In this document: piece by piece, positions 20,001 through 27,600 of the stretch
How positions within the stretch are numbered: position 1 is the stretch's first letter
Layout: each line of letters begins with the position of its first letter
NCBI RefSeq assembly: GCF_001969815.1
Contig: NZ_MRBK01000001.1
Span: 310,001 to 374,000 of the forward strand
Direction of reading: 5' to 3'
Length of the DNA: 64,000 bases
DNA from: Bacillus swezeyi
GTDB taxonomy: Bacteria > Bacillota > Bacilli > Bacillales > Bacillaceae
Position numbers and translations under genes: made by a program
The notes under the pieces: generated by a model
Told to the model about the DNA's origin: nothing
Databases searched by the model: none
Seen by the model: the letters and a program-made list of their open reading frames with translations, nothing else

Positions 20001-21588
20001 AAGACTTGATATTGATTTGTGTGATGAACAAGGCCAAGTGTGTGTAAGAATCAAGGGCATCTCTTCAAGGATGATGGAAGAAGACATTCAACGCCCGGAA
20101 GAACTGAAATCGTCCGAAATTGAGGCGTCTCTTAATGGAGCACTTCTAATGGCCCCGGTATGGGATCAAGTGAAAACGGAGAAGAGCGGGGACATTCCGT
20201 CTGCTGATGAGCGTGTTGTCATCCTCGGAGGGGATGACAACAGCAGAAGCGCTGTGCAAAGACAGTTCCCGCTTGCCAAAGAGCTGCACATCGAGCCGCA
20301 CGATATCGCAAGCCAGCTTGAAGCATTTGATGCGTTTGACCGTATTGTGTGGATTTCTCCTTCCCGTGTTACGGAGTGCGAAGTCGGTGATGGAATGATT
20401 GAAGCCCAAAACCAAGGCGTTATTCAATTGTACAGACTTATTAAGGCGATGCTTTCTTTAGGCTATGGAGAGAAGACGATAAGCTGGACGGTCGTGACGG
20501 CGAATACGCAATGTGTTGATCAGCATGACATTGTCGATCCAATTGATGCCGGTGTTCACGGTCTGATCGGCTCGATGGCAAAAGAATATACAAACTGGCA
20601 GACAAAGCTGATCGATGTAGATCAAAATGAGGATTGGCCGGTGTCTGAGATCTTTTCCTTGCCTTCCGACCGAGAGGGAAATACTTGGGCGTATCGGAAC
20701 AAGATCTGGCATAAACAGCGTCTGATCCCTGTACACAGCAATCAGCCGGTGCACACCAAGTATAAGCACGGAGGCGTTTATGTTGTCATAGGAGGCGCGG
20801 GCGGAATTGGAGAAGCCTGGAGCGAATATGTGATTCGAACATACCAAGCACATGTCATTTGGATTGGCAGAAGAAAAAAAGATGCATCCATTCAAAGCAA
20901 GCTGGACAGACTTGCGCGTTTAGGGCCGGCTCCGTTTTATATCGAAGCTGATGCGGCAAACCGAGAGGAATTGGAGCGCGCTTATGCGACTATCAAACAA
21001 ATTCATCGAGAGATCAACGGCATCATTCATTCTGCCATCGTTTTGCAAGACCAAAGCCTGATGAATATGAACGAGGAACGTTTCAGAAATGTTCTTTCTG
21101 CAAAAGTGGATGTAAGTGTGCGAATGGCTCAAGTCTTCCAGAAAGAGCCCTTGGACTTTGTTTTGTTTTTCTCTTCAGTCCAATCATTTGCAAGAGCTTC
21201 CGGACAGAGCAATTATGCTGCCGGCTGCAGCTTTAAGGATGCTTTTGCTCATCGGCTTTCACAAGTATGGCCTTGCACAGTGGCTGTGATCAATTGGAGT
21301 TACTGGGGGAGTATTGGGGTTGTATCCTCACCTGATTATCAGCGAAGAATGGCTCAGGCGGGCATAGGCTCCATTGAAGCCCCTGAAGCGATGGAAGCAT
21401 TGGAATTGCTGCTCGGGGGACCGCTGAAACAGCTTGTGATGATGAAGATGGCAAACGACGAAACCGGCAATGACTCGGGACAGACTGAAGAAACAATTGA
21501 AGTGTATCCGGAAACTCATAGCTCCGCCATTCAGAAACTGCGAAGTTATCACCCGGGAGACAGCACAAAGATACAACAACTGTTATAG
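5044..21588 (+). CDS. pksN: Hybrid NRPS / trans-AT polyketide synthase PksN-like
   Basis: 5514 residues, against about 5490 for B. subtilis PksN. ATG at 5044 follows GAAGGGAGT and overlaps pksM by 11 bp. Domains: condensation (HHIIFDG, residues 161-167); adenylation (YTSGSTGQPKG about 645, YGPTE, SGD, core K in SGKVNRK); PCP (GGDS, Ser1045); KS (Cys1289)-DH (His1757 in HIIKGMAILP, later MDGALQ)-KR-ACP (Ser2510); KS (Cys2773)-DH (His3261)-KR-ACP (Ser4011); KS (Cys4274)-DH (His4764)-KR, then the C-terminus with no ACP. All three KSs keep Cys and both His; all KRs keep the catalytic Tyr. The first two KRs have HSAGI/LIKD, suggesting B-type stereochemistry. The A domain should add one amino acid (alanine in bacillaene, by homology), followed by three reduced and dehydrated extensions, i.e. 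a polyene. Products stay enzyme-bound in the cytosolic megacomplex. Confidence 0.95.
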   Translation: MNHKEILDAYRSGELSITEVEEHLQGMKRQLKSPLSEGQKGLWMLQKMSPDMGAYNIPLCFRISKKLHVETFKQALLFVQKQYPVLTSVIQEENGIPFQTVQPSQALHFEEADMSAMNSAEILPFLKEKAKEPFHLETGPLMRTHLFHQSEEECVALITVHHIIFDGVSMLTFISTLLEAYQQLLQGEELVLQNLPADYPDFVDWENRLLDAKEGAEHLAYWKEQLSGTLPVLELPADRPRPSAQKYKGQAYKSLLPHHLSKQIKSFARSHHVNESVVYLSIYKVLLHHYTKQKDIIVGVPTMGRPEDGFESIIGYFINMMAVRSKDIGTQTFKEFLRDLQLTVADGLDHAAYPFPALVRELNVDRSAADFPVFQTAFLYQNFFQTAGLQKMLEQYQTLGIEYIEDIRQEGEFELALEVYEQENETVLHLLYNPDVYELSSIERMMENYIKLAANIIHDPSLSLETYSLQLNQEQINLFEQWNATKTNDAKDKCIHEIFEEKARINPDAIAVVFEEETLTYKELDRKSTSLATYLQEQGVGPERPVGICAERSFDMMIGILGILKAGGAYVPLDPNSPQKRLEYMLKDSEASIVLTQSKFYDKVNKLNDDHVKVINIDLAYSHTNTAQQNRELKREVKPYHLAYIIYTSGSTGQPKGVMVEHRSIMNTLNFLESQYPVTAVDAYLLKTNYIFDVSISELFGWFIGNGRLIILPPDGEKSPQLCMDVIEKYKVTHINFVPAMLHVFLETAKDNRQLTEDGPIKYMMVAGEAFPKELVKKAVTIFKNCRVENIYGPTEASIYAAYFGCGTGDIASHHTPIGKPVSNTKIYIVDQHLKPVPIGKPGELCIAGDGLARGYYNQPGLTAETFIDNPFEPGTKLYKSGDSARWLPDGNIEYLGRIDSQVKIRGFRIELGAIETKLSEYPGILDQAVVVKQLEGHKKLAAYYTEQNGHPPIDQKELRRHLKSSLPEYMIPAHFIRLDEMPLTPSGKVNRKELEHRKVILNKRKTHHLQLSEVEGKVQLIWENMLKVSGFGPEDGFFDVGGDSLLAVSVAERIQKEFDCEFSVTELFEYANIRAISQYIIDMKNTDAAAIPQDESKRNVKREKQPEQQGLPSYFDDSIAIVGISCQFPGAKNHHEFWNQIKEGKESIRFFSKEELREYGVPEELIQHPDYVPVQSAIEGKDLFDPGFFQISPKDAEFMDPQLRLLLLHSWKAIEDAGYVAKEIPGTSVYMSASNNSYRTLLPKETTEGHESPDGYVSWVLAQSGTIPTMISHKLGLKGPSYFVHSNCSSSLVGLYQAYKSLTSGESEYALVGGATLHAQSGIGYVHQNGLNFSSDGHVKAFDAAADGMAGGEGAAVVLLKKAVDAVKDGDHIYAIMRGIGINNDGADKAGFYAPSVKGQTEVIQNVLDETNIHPETVSYIEAHGTGTKLGDPIEISALNKVYKQYTDKIQFCGIGSVKTNIGHLDTAAGLAGSIKVAMSLYHNELAPTINCHEPNPNIHFDSSPFYVVRERKPLEKNASVHRAALSSFGLGGTNAHAIFEQYKNAHDTKADNEGNRPYLIPVSAKNRERLQAYVEELLTFVSQNELAQISLRDLAYTFQVGREAMDSRVVFIANDMEEWKQQLESFVNGKPLTEGCIQGEKTRMKSAELLLGDDETEELVASWISKGKLKKLAEVWAKGFRVEWRSLYPNTKPHRMSLPTYPFAEERYWPEIGMDNSKTAEPSRMHPLVHHNTSVLSEQRFSSIFTGQEYFIAEHIIKGMAILPAAVTLEMARSAIEQGIGGLDDQETGIRLKNVVWMRPVVAGDEPVKVNIGLYDEDGGHILYRMYGEPESAEAEPIVYNQGIAELCQPQHSEALDLEAVKNQCHQGIMDASLFYEGMIGADYGPGYKSVEAVYKGEGQLLAKLSLPESVSHTSDDYVLYPSLMDGALQAAEYLQNVTRAELSDSEDFQAALPFALEELEVFHQCVSDMWVYVQFNSKNKPGDLIQKVDIDLCDEHGTICLRMKGFSTRVMEADTQTGSSNSETLLRQSVWKEQKADAKAAKEYAEHLVFLCECDQDMRKKIEAEMEHVHVFSLEERPSSVDGRFHSYTEQVFKKVQAMMRTKPQGDILIQVVTSAEGERQLFSGLTGLLKTAELETATLTGQMIEISSEESGESIAGKLKENQMSSGAHIRYQNGKRFIADWIEMKTASRDIGMPWKDDGVYLITGGAGGLGLIFAKEIAEQTKNATVILTGRSPLNESKRGKIEELRARGAMITYQQTDVTDKIEVYQLMNDIQKKHGRLDGILHSAGIIKDSYLINKSAEDLHEVLAPKVKGLVYLDEASKDLALDVFILFSSLSGSMGSIGQADYAAANVFMDMYAGYRNTLAGIGQRHGRTLSVNWPLWKEGGMKVDRETETRLVLLAGIVPLEADKGIQAFYQALNTEANQVMVIEGDVQKIKQNMLPKTASAPIEKKETETMIESVKSIDTGSLLDKVKAMLKREVAKLLKVKLETIDDHAEMTGYGFDSISMTEFTNHINRIYKLALTPTVFFDHPTIHEFGKHLSEEYQAVFAETFAVRTRPKAQAQPASEQDKTMHVTAKRRRKQSVMLPKTIQSESGPEPIAIVGISGIFPMAKDVDAYWKNLKEGKDCMTEIPKDRWDWRDYEGDPAKEANKTNVRWGGFIDGIAEFDPLFFGISPREAEQMEPQQRLLLTYVWKAIEDAGYSAKSLSGTKTGVFIGTGNTGYSSLLSKANSAIEGSAAANTSPSVGPNRISYFLNLHGPSEPIDTACSSSLVAIHHAISSIEEGTCDMALAGGVNTIILPEVYISFDKAGALSKEGKCKTFSNRADGFAHGEGAGILFLKKLKAAEEAGDHIYGVIKGSAVNHGGRAASLTTPNPKAQAEVIQTAFQKAGIDPKTVSYIEAHGTGTELGDPVEINGLKAAFKALGVNEGDTSANHYCGLGSAKTNIGHLSLAAGAAGIIKILMQLKHKTLVKSLHCETVNPYIQLENSPFYIVRETEEWKAIQNERGQELPRRAGVSSFGIGGVNAHVLIEEYIPKADTGNIPSITSEQPGIFVLSAKNEARLKEHAQQLAEALGQHTYKDADLASIAYTLQAGRDAMEERLGIISGSIEDLQDKLKDYAAGKNNVEDVYRGRIDKGTLQMLTEDEEIREAVEKWMERGKYAKLLELWVKGLDVDWMKLYGENQPKRISLPTYPFAKNRYWISDQIESGSLETDKKASSINAAVLHPLMHQNTSNLSEQRFSSIYTGEEFFLADHVVKGQRILPGVAHLEMARAAIEQAAEVQNGQYSMTLKNTVWVRPIVVEEQLLQVNIRLFPEEHGDITYEIYGNPETAGDKPIVYSQGSAVLNPAADTPVIDLQSLRQKCQQTRFTVNEVYDTYKMIGFDYGPAYRGVEKIYTAEHFVLASLSLHPSVLDTVSQFNMHPGLMDSALQASSILTGAGDNRLMLPFAVQELEVFGTCSSKMWVYARYSEDSKATDKVQKRDIDILDENGNVCVRIKGLSFRAAENDTGSAEPDQTKETLMFEEKWMPKDTDKDAPEPKYQRHIVMLCEMNGLSKDSIESKLNGTECIVLESYREGLAERFQDYAEQALETIQSILKSKPQGNVLIQMLTSAQRKHYSFSGLSALLKTAGLENAKLKSQTIEIDTNETIERIADIVQENKRNTGDQRIKYEKGKRYIKELNEIHTPEREIRLPWRDKGVYLITGGAGGLGFIFAKEIASQVNQPVLILTGRSALSADQHSQLNELQRMGARAEYRQIDVTQSAAASELITSITADYEDLNGVIHSAGLIKDNYLMNKTNEELKQVLAPKVKGLVNVDEATEHLALDFFILFSSISSVTGSAGQADYAMANAFMDSYAAYRNALVTAMYRHGQTLSINWPLWKEGGMRVNKETEKMTMKNTGVTAMRTETGIQALYKGLAFDKDNVIVMEGIKDMMREKLSQKQPSEGVSKKTTQEPVTQEARIDQDSLSDQIQEVLKQAISQLLKIKPEEIDPDMEFNQYGFDSITLTEFANALNEQYKLDLTPTIFFEHATVHAFAAYLSAEYQDTFSAQFAAPVKEELPVQPAEKAMKDIRFSTENRFVKPKELPVKKAAEHVPEPEPIAIVGMSGVFPKAEDVEEYWMNLKEGADCITEVPKDRWDWREYYGDPLKEANKTNVKWGGFIDGVADFDPLFFGISPLEAEQMEPQQRLLMTYAWKAIEEAGHSAQSLSGTKTGIFIGTGNTGYSSLLSNVDIEGSAAANMSPSAGPNRVSYFLNIHGPSEPIDTACSSSLVAIHHAVCAIEDGNCEMAIAGGVNTVVTPQGHIAYDKAGALSKEGKCKTFSDKADGFAVSEGAGILFLKKLKAAERDGDHIYGVIKGSAVNHGGRANSLTTPNPKAQAEVVKTAYVKAGIDPRTVTYIEAHGTGTELGDPVEINGLKAAFKELYEKTGDPSVHASHCGLGSAKTNIGHLSLAAGVAGVIKILLQLKHKTLVKSLHSETLNPYIRLEDSPFYIVQESREWKALRDEAGRELPRRAGVSSFGIGGVNAHVVIEEYIPKETAPSEQAPAVTSQHPGIFVLSAKDEDRLKDQAQQLADFISKHSITDHDLSDIAYTLQEGRDAMEERLGIIAASVQDLLEKLHLFIEGQTNAKNMCRGRADKGILQTLRSDEEIQKTLKNDWEPGIYAKLLELWVAGLKIDWNKLYSGKQPNRISLPTYPFAKERYWLTDMKDEAITHKVSPKTVDTAALHPLVQTNTSDLSEQRFSSTFTGTEFFFTDHKVKGKPVMPGVAYLEMVHAAISQAVRGLKDHQSVIHIKNVVWVQPIVADDQPVQVHISLDPQRDGEIAFEIFTEDGENARKIHSQGSVEISGARDIPSHNISALQAQCSQSALANEQCYELFKAIGIEYGPGFQGIQQLCIGRNQALAELSLPPSVSQTLNEFVLHPSMTDSALQASIGLKLNSGDEQLSLPFALQELEVYSPCTNNMWVSVTSRPNEDRIQRLDIDLCDEQGQVCVRIKGISSRMMEEDIQRPEELKSSEIEASLNGALLMAPVWDQVKTEKSGDIPSADERVVILGGDDNSRSAVQRQFPLAKELHIEPHDIASQLEAFDAFDRIVWISPSRVTECEVGDGMIEAQNQGVIQLYRLIKAMLSLGYGEKTISWTVVTANTQCVDQHDIVDPIDAGVHGLIGSMAKEYTNWQTKLIDVDQNEDWPVSEIFSLPSDREGNTWAYRNKIWHKQRLIPVHSNQPVHTKYKHGGVYVVIGGAGGIGEAWSEYVIRTYQAHVIWIGRRKKDASIQSKLDRLARLGPAPFYIEADAANREELERAYATIKQIHREINGIIHSAIVLQDQSLMNMNEERFRNVLSAKVDVSVRMAQVFQKEPLDFVLFFSSVQSFARASGQSNYAAGCSFKDAFAHRLSQVWPCTVAVINWSYWGSIGVVSSPDYQRRMAQAGIGSIEAPEAMEALELLLGGPLKQLVMMKMANDETGNDSGQTEETIEVYPETHSSAIQKLRSYHPGDSTKIQQLL

Positions 21589-21602
21589 GAGGGGAAGCGC
21601 CA

Positions 21603-24600
21603 ATGCGAAACACAGAAGACATTCTCTGTAAGATGCTGTTAGCACAATTGCAGTCGATAGGATTTTTCAAAGAAAATAAACCTCAGCCGGTGTTGCAGAA
21701 TTTCTATGGCAGATGGTTTGACGAGAGCCTATCAATTTTGGAGCGGCATGGCTTTCTTCAACAAACGGAAAATGGCTACGTTCTAACCCGCTCAACAGAT
21801 GACATAAATGAATTGTGGAACGAATGGGATGAAAAAAAAGCAGATTTGCTTCAAGACAGTAACATGAAAGCCATGGTGGTGTTAGTGGAGACCGCACTCA
21901 AAGCCTTGCCGGATATTCTGACCGGCAAGGCATCTGCCACCGATATCCTTTTTCCGAACTCATCTATGGAGTTAGTAGAAGGAATCTATAAAAACAATCA
22001 AGTCGCAGACTATTTTAATGATGTGCTGGCGGACACTTTGGCTGCCTATATGCAAGAACGTCTGAAGCAAGAGCCTGAAGCAAGGGTTCGTATATTAGAA
22101 ATCGGAGCGGGAACCGGCGGTACAAGCGCGGCCGTTTTTCAAAAAATGAAAGCCTATCAGTCACATATAAAAGAATATTGCTATACAGATCTCTCTAAAG
22201 CGTTTTTACTGCATGCAGAGAAAGCGTACGGTCCGGACAATCCTTATTTGACGTATCAGGTATTTAATGTGGAAGAGCCGGCGGCTGAACAACATATAGA
22301 AGCGGGCGGCTATGATGTGGTTGTCGCTGCAAATGTGCTTCATGCGACGAAAAACATCCGGCAGACATTGCGAAATGCCAAAGCGGTGTTGAAGAAAAAC
22401 GGCCTTCTCCTTCTGAATGAAATTAATGACCATAATGTGTATTCACACCTGACATTTGGCCTATTAGAAGGCTGGTGGCTGTATGAAGACCCCGATCTGC
22501 GTATCCCGGGCTGCCCCGGTTTATATCCAGACACATGGAAAATGGTGCTTGAGAGTGAGGGATTTCGTTATGTCTCCTTTATGGCTGAACAATCACATCA
22601 GCTCGGCCAGCAGATCATCGCAGCTGAAAGTGACGGAATCGTCCGCCAAAAAATGAGAACAGCGCACTTAACGGAAGAAATCAAAGATCACCGTCAAGAA
22701 ACACATCATTCACAAATAAAGGCTGAAAAAGACAGTGATGAGGAAAGCGATTCTCTCCTTGAACAAACGACACAATTTGTGAAAAACACGTTAGCAAAAT
22801 CCATCAAACTGTCACCGGAGCGTATACATGCAGAAACAACGTTTGAGAAGTATGGGATCGATTCTATTTTGCAGGTGAACTTTATTCGTGAGTTAGAAAA
22901 ACTGACGGGTGAGCTTCCGAAAACGATTTTATTTGAACACAGCAACACGCAAGAACTCGTCGATTATCTCATAAAGGAGCATGAAGGGAAGCTGCGGACA
23001 TCACTGCTAAAAGAAAAATCACATCCCGCAAAAAAAGAAGCACCTGTCCAAACAAAGCCTGAAAGCCCTGCACAACCGTTTACTTATGAAACGCGCCGTT
23101 TTGCCGGAGAGCAGCAGACTATCAAAACTCAGCAGGCAAAGGTGAATCCAAAAGAAAAAACCGGGACAGTGAAAAAGGAAAAGGCAATCAATTCCCAAGC
23201 AACGACGCCGAATCATCATGGCACAGAGGATATTGCGATTATCGGCATAAGCGGCCGTTATCCGATGTCTGATCACTTAGAAGAGTTCTGGGAGCATTTA
23301 ATAGCCGGAGACAATTGTATTGCAGAGGCCCCGCAATCAAGATGGCGGACATCTTTATTGAACACATTATCGAAAGAACCATTACAGTCATCAGATAAGA
23401 AACGCTACGGCGGATTTTTAGAAGACATAGATGCGTTTGATCATCATCTTTTTGAAGTGGATCAGAACCAAGTGATGGAAATGACGCCAGAACTCCGATT
23501 GTTTCTAGAAACCGTCTGGGAAACATTTGAGGACGGCGGCTATTCCCAAATCCGATTAAATGAACTGCAAGACAGCGAAGCGGGTGTGGGCGTCTTTGTT
23601 GGAAACATGTATAATCAGTATTTTTGGAATATCCCTTCATTAGAACAGGCGGTACTGAGCTCTAATGGCGGAGACTGGCATATTGCAAATCGCGTTTCTC
23701 ATTTTTTTAATCTGACAGGACCGAGTCTGGCTGTCAGCTCCGCATGCTCCAGTTCATTAAACGCAATCCATCTTGCGTGTGAAAGTTTGAAACTGAAAAG
23801 CTGTTCGATGGCAATAGCCGGCGGTGTCAATTTAACACTGGATCTCTCCAAGTATGATGCGCTGGAGCGCGCAAATCTTTTGGAAAACGGAAATCAAAGC
23901 AAAAGCTTTGGCACAGGAAGCGGACTTATTCCGGGTGAAGGTGTCGGAGCTGTCCTGCTAAAACCGCTCTCTAAGGCGATAGAAGATCAGGATCATATTT
24001 ATGCCGTTATCAAAAGCAGTTTTGCCAATCATAGCGGCGGAAGACAGATGTATACAGCGCCAGATCCGAAGCAGCAAGCTGCATTAATCGCCAAGTCGAT
24101 TCAGCATTCCGGCATTGACCCGGAAACAATCGGCTATATTGAATCTGCGGCAAACGGCTCAGCGTTAGGCGACCCGATTGAAGTGATCGCACTAACGAAC
24201 GCATTTCAACAGTACACAAATAAGAAGCAGTTTTGCGCGATAGGCTCTGTGAAATCGAACCTTGGACATTTGGAGGCGGCTTCCGGCATTTCTCAGCTGA
24301 CGAAAGTTCTGTTACAGATGAAAAAGGGAACGCTTGTGCCGACGATCAATGCCGCTCCTGTCAATCCAAATATTAACCTGGAAAACACAGCATTTTTTCT
24401 TCAGAAACGAACGGAGCCATGGCATCAGTTAAAAGATCCTGAAACAGGAAAGTATCTGCCCAGAAGAAGCATGATTAACTCTTTCGGGGCGGGAGGGGCC
24501 TATGCGAATCTCATTATAGAAGAATTTATCGGCGCCGCACCTGAGAAACAAACAGTGTCTCACCAGCAGGAATGTCTGGCCGTTTTTTCAGCGAAAACGA

Positions 24601-27600
24601 AATGGAGCCTGCTCAGCTATCTTGAAAAAATGCGGGTGTTTTTAGAAAAGAACCCTTCTTCTGCTATTGAAGCAGTTGTACATTCATTACACAGGATCAA
24701 CCACGACTTAGAACATAGGGCTGCTTTTACGGTTACGTCGACGCAAGAATTGATTGAAAAACTAAAGATTTTCCAAATATCAAAAGAAAGCTCACTCCAG
24801 CAAGGTATCTATACATCCTTTGATTTACAATCAGGTGCGATTTCTCCGAATGCAGGATTAGCCCATGAAACAGCGCAGCAATGGGCAGCGGGGGCCTCGA
24901 TTCATTTTGACCATATACATCAAGGGAAAGGATCTGGCTGGATCAATCTGCCTCACTATGCATTTGACCATAATACAGCATTTCATTTTGATGCCCTGCC
25001 GGATGAAAATGGGAAAAGACATGATGAGCAGACGGCTCATCATCCGTTGATCCAAGATTCATTCGATTACGATGAGCCTTATGTTCAAGGCCATGTGTTC
25101 AACAACGAACGGGTGCTCGTCGGTGCAACCTACGCAAGTCTGGCGATTGATGCATTTTTTGACATGTTCCCTGAGGAAAACGGCGGCCGTATCAGTAAAT
25201 TAAGTTATCTAAACCCTGTTGTCATAAAACAAGGGCAAACAATTGAACTGAAAACTGAGCCGCTTCAAAAAGATCATGAACTCGATTTGCAAATCATGTA
25301 TCGTGAGCAGGCATCTGAGACCTGGAAGCCTGCCGCAATCGGACAATGTCAAAAGGGTCATTTTGAAACAAAAAAAGTCAACATCGAAAGATTAAAACAT
25401 TCGTTAATCGAGCTGGATCATATTGAACAAATGTATCAAACCGGCGATGGCGGCGCTGAGTGGGGAGACTTGTATAAAACCATTACTCATCTATACAGAG
25501 GCAATGACTCGATCCTTGCAAAAGTGCGTTTGTCTCAAAACGGCATGGCAAATGCGCATCACTACACTGTAAACCCATTGATTACTAACAGCGCTTACTT
25601 GGCCATTCTCAGTTTCATAGAACAATTCGACATAGCGGGCCGTTTCTTGCCATTTGGAATCAACGATATACAATTCACAAAAAATAAAATAAAAGAAGAT
25701 TGCTGGCTTCTGATCACATTCGTTAAGAATACCGGTGAAATGCTGTTGTTTGACGTAGATGTGATCAATGAATCGTCAGAGACGGTACTGCGCTATTCAG
25801 GGTACTCTTTAAAGCAATTCCGTTTGACAGATCAAGGGGAAAAAGAGGGGAATCAGGAAGTCCAAATGTACGATATAAGAGACCGCATTCGAAGCTATAT
25901 CACAGATAAACTGGCTGACAAGATGGCCGATCCATCAAAACTGTCTCTGACAAAAGTTCATATCATGGATTTGGGGATCGATTCTTCCCAATTGATTGCA
26001 TTGACAAGAGAGCTGGAATCAGAGACAAAGATCGAATTAAACCCTACTTTGTTTTTTGAATATCCGACTGTTCAAGAATTGACCGATTTTTTTGCGGAAA
26101 AACATGAAAGATCCTTTGTTCAATTGCTTGGCGGGGCCAATCAACAGCAGGCATTCCCCGATATAAAAGAAAACAAAATAAAACCAATTCAAACAGATGA
26201 AAGAAAGGCGGATGAAACAAAAGAATATCCGGCAGACGGTATAGCCATTATCGGCATGTCGGGACAGTTTCCGAAAGCAAATAATGTAACGGAATATTGG
26301 GATAACCTGATTCACGGAAAGAACTGTATTTCTGAGGTGCCGGAAGAACGATGGGACTGGCGCGAATATGCCGAAAAAGCTGAAGGGGAGCAGTCAAGCC
26401 TCCAATGGGGCGGTTTTATAGAAGGCATAGGTGAGTTTGACCCGCTGTTTTTTGGCATTTCACCGAAAGAAGCGGCGGCAATGGATCCTCAGGAGTTTCT
26501 GCTTTTGACACATGCGTGGAAGGCGATGGAAGACGCCGGTATAACAGGCCAAGCCTTATCCAGCCGCCCGACAGGAGTTTTTGTCGCAGCCGGCAATACC
26601 GATGCAGCTGTGATCCCTTCTTTAATTCCAAACCGTATATCCTATGCGCTGAATGTAAAAGGGCCGAGTGAATATTATGAGGCTGCCTGTTCCTCAGCTC
26701 TTGTCGCTTTGCACAGAGCTATTCAATCCATTCGAAACGACGAATGTGAGCAAGCCATTGTCGGGGCTGTGAATCTGCTGCTCTCACCAAAAGGTTTCAT
26801 CAGCTTCGATTCAATGGGATACCTGAGCGCGGAAGGAAAAGCCAAGCCCTTTCAAGCAGAGGCGAACGGGTTTGTCAGAAGTGAAGGTGCAGGGGTTCTC
26901 ATCATTAAACCTTTACAAAAAGCAATGGAAGATTCAGATCATATATATTCGGTCATAAAAGGGACAGGTGTATCGCATGGCGGCAAGGGTATGTCATTGC
27001 ACGCGCCTAATCCGGTCGGCATGAAGGATGCGATGCTGAAGGCTTATCATGGATCACAAGTCGATCCAAAGACGGTGACTTATGTAGAAGCGCACGGAAT
27101 CGCCTCGCCTTTGGCGGACGCGATTGAAATAGATGCGTTGAAATCGGGCTACAGTCAGCTTGAAATGGAGCACTCACAGCAATTGCAAGAGGAAACGCCA
27201 TGTTATATCAGCAGTTTAAAGCCGACAATGGGGCACGGTGAACTTGTCTCAGGCATGGCCGCTCTCATAAAGGTCAGCATGGCGATGCGGCATAAAACAA
27301 TACCCGGTATTCCCGGTTTTGTGTCTTTAAATGATCAGGTGTCATTGCAAGGCAGCCGTTTCCGAATGACCGACAAGAACCGGCAGTGGGAAGAAGTAAA
27401 CGATGATGCAGGCAGAAGGACCCCGCACAGAGCGGGTATTAACAGCTATGGGTTTGGAGGAGTGAATGCGCACGTCATTTTAGAAGAATATATTCCTTCT
27501 CAACCAGAAGCGTTGTGCGAAAACGTAAATGAGCCTCAGATAGTGGTCCTTTCTGCTAAGAACCAAGACAGACTCAGAGCCGCAGTGCAGCAAATGCTTG

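Noticed and set aside
24540-25000. Possible frameshift or missing acyltransferase in pksR
   Set aside because: The frame is continuous; absence of AT domains applies to all modules and is the normal trans-AT architecture.
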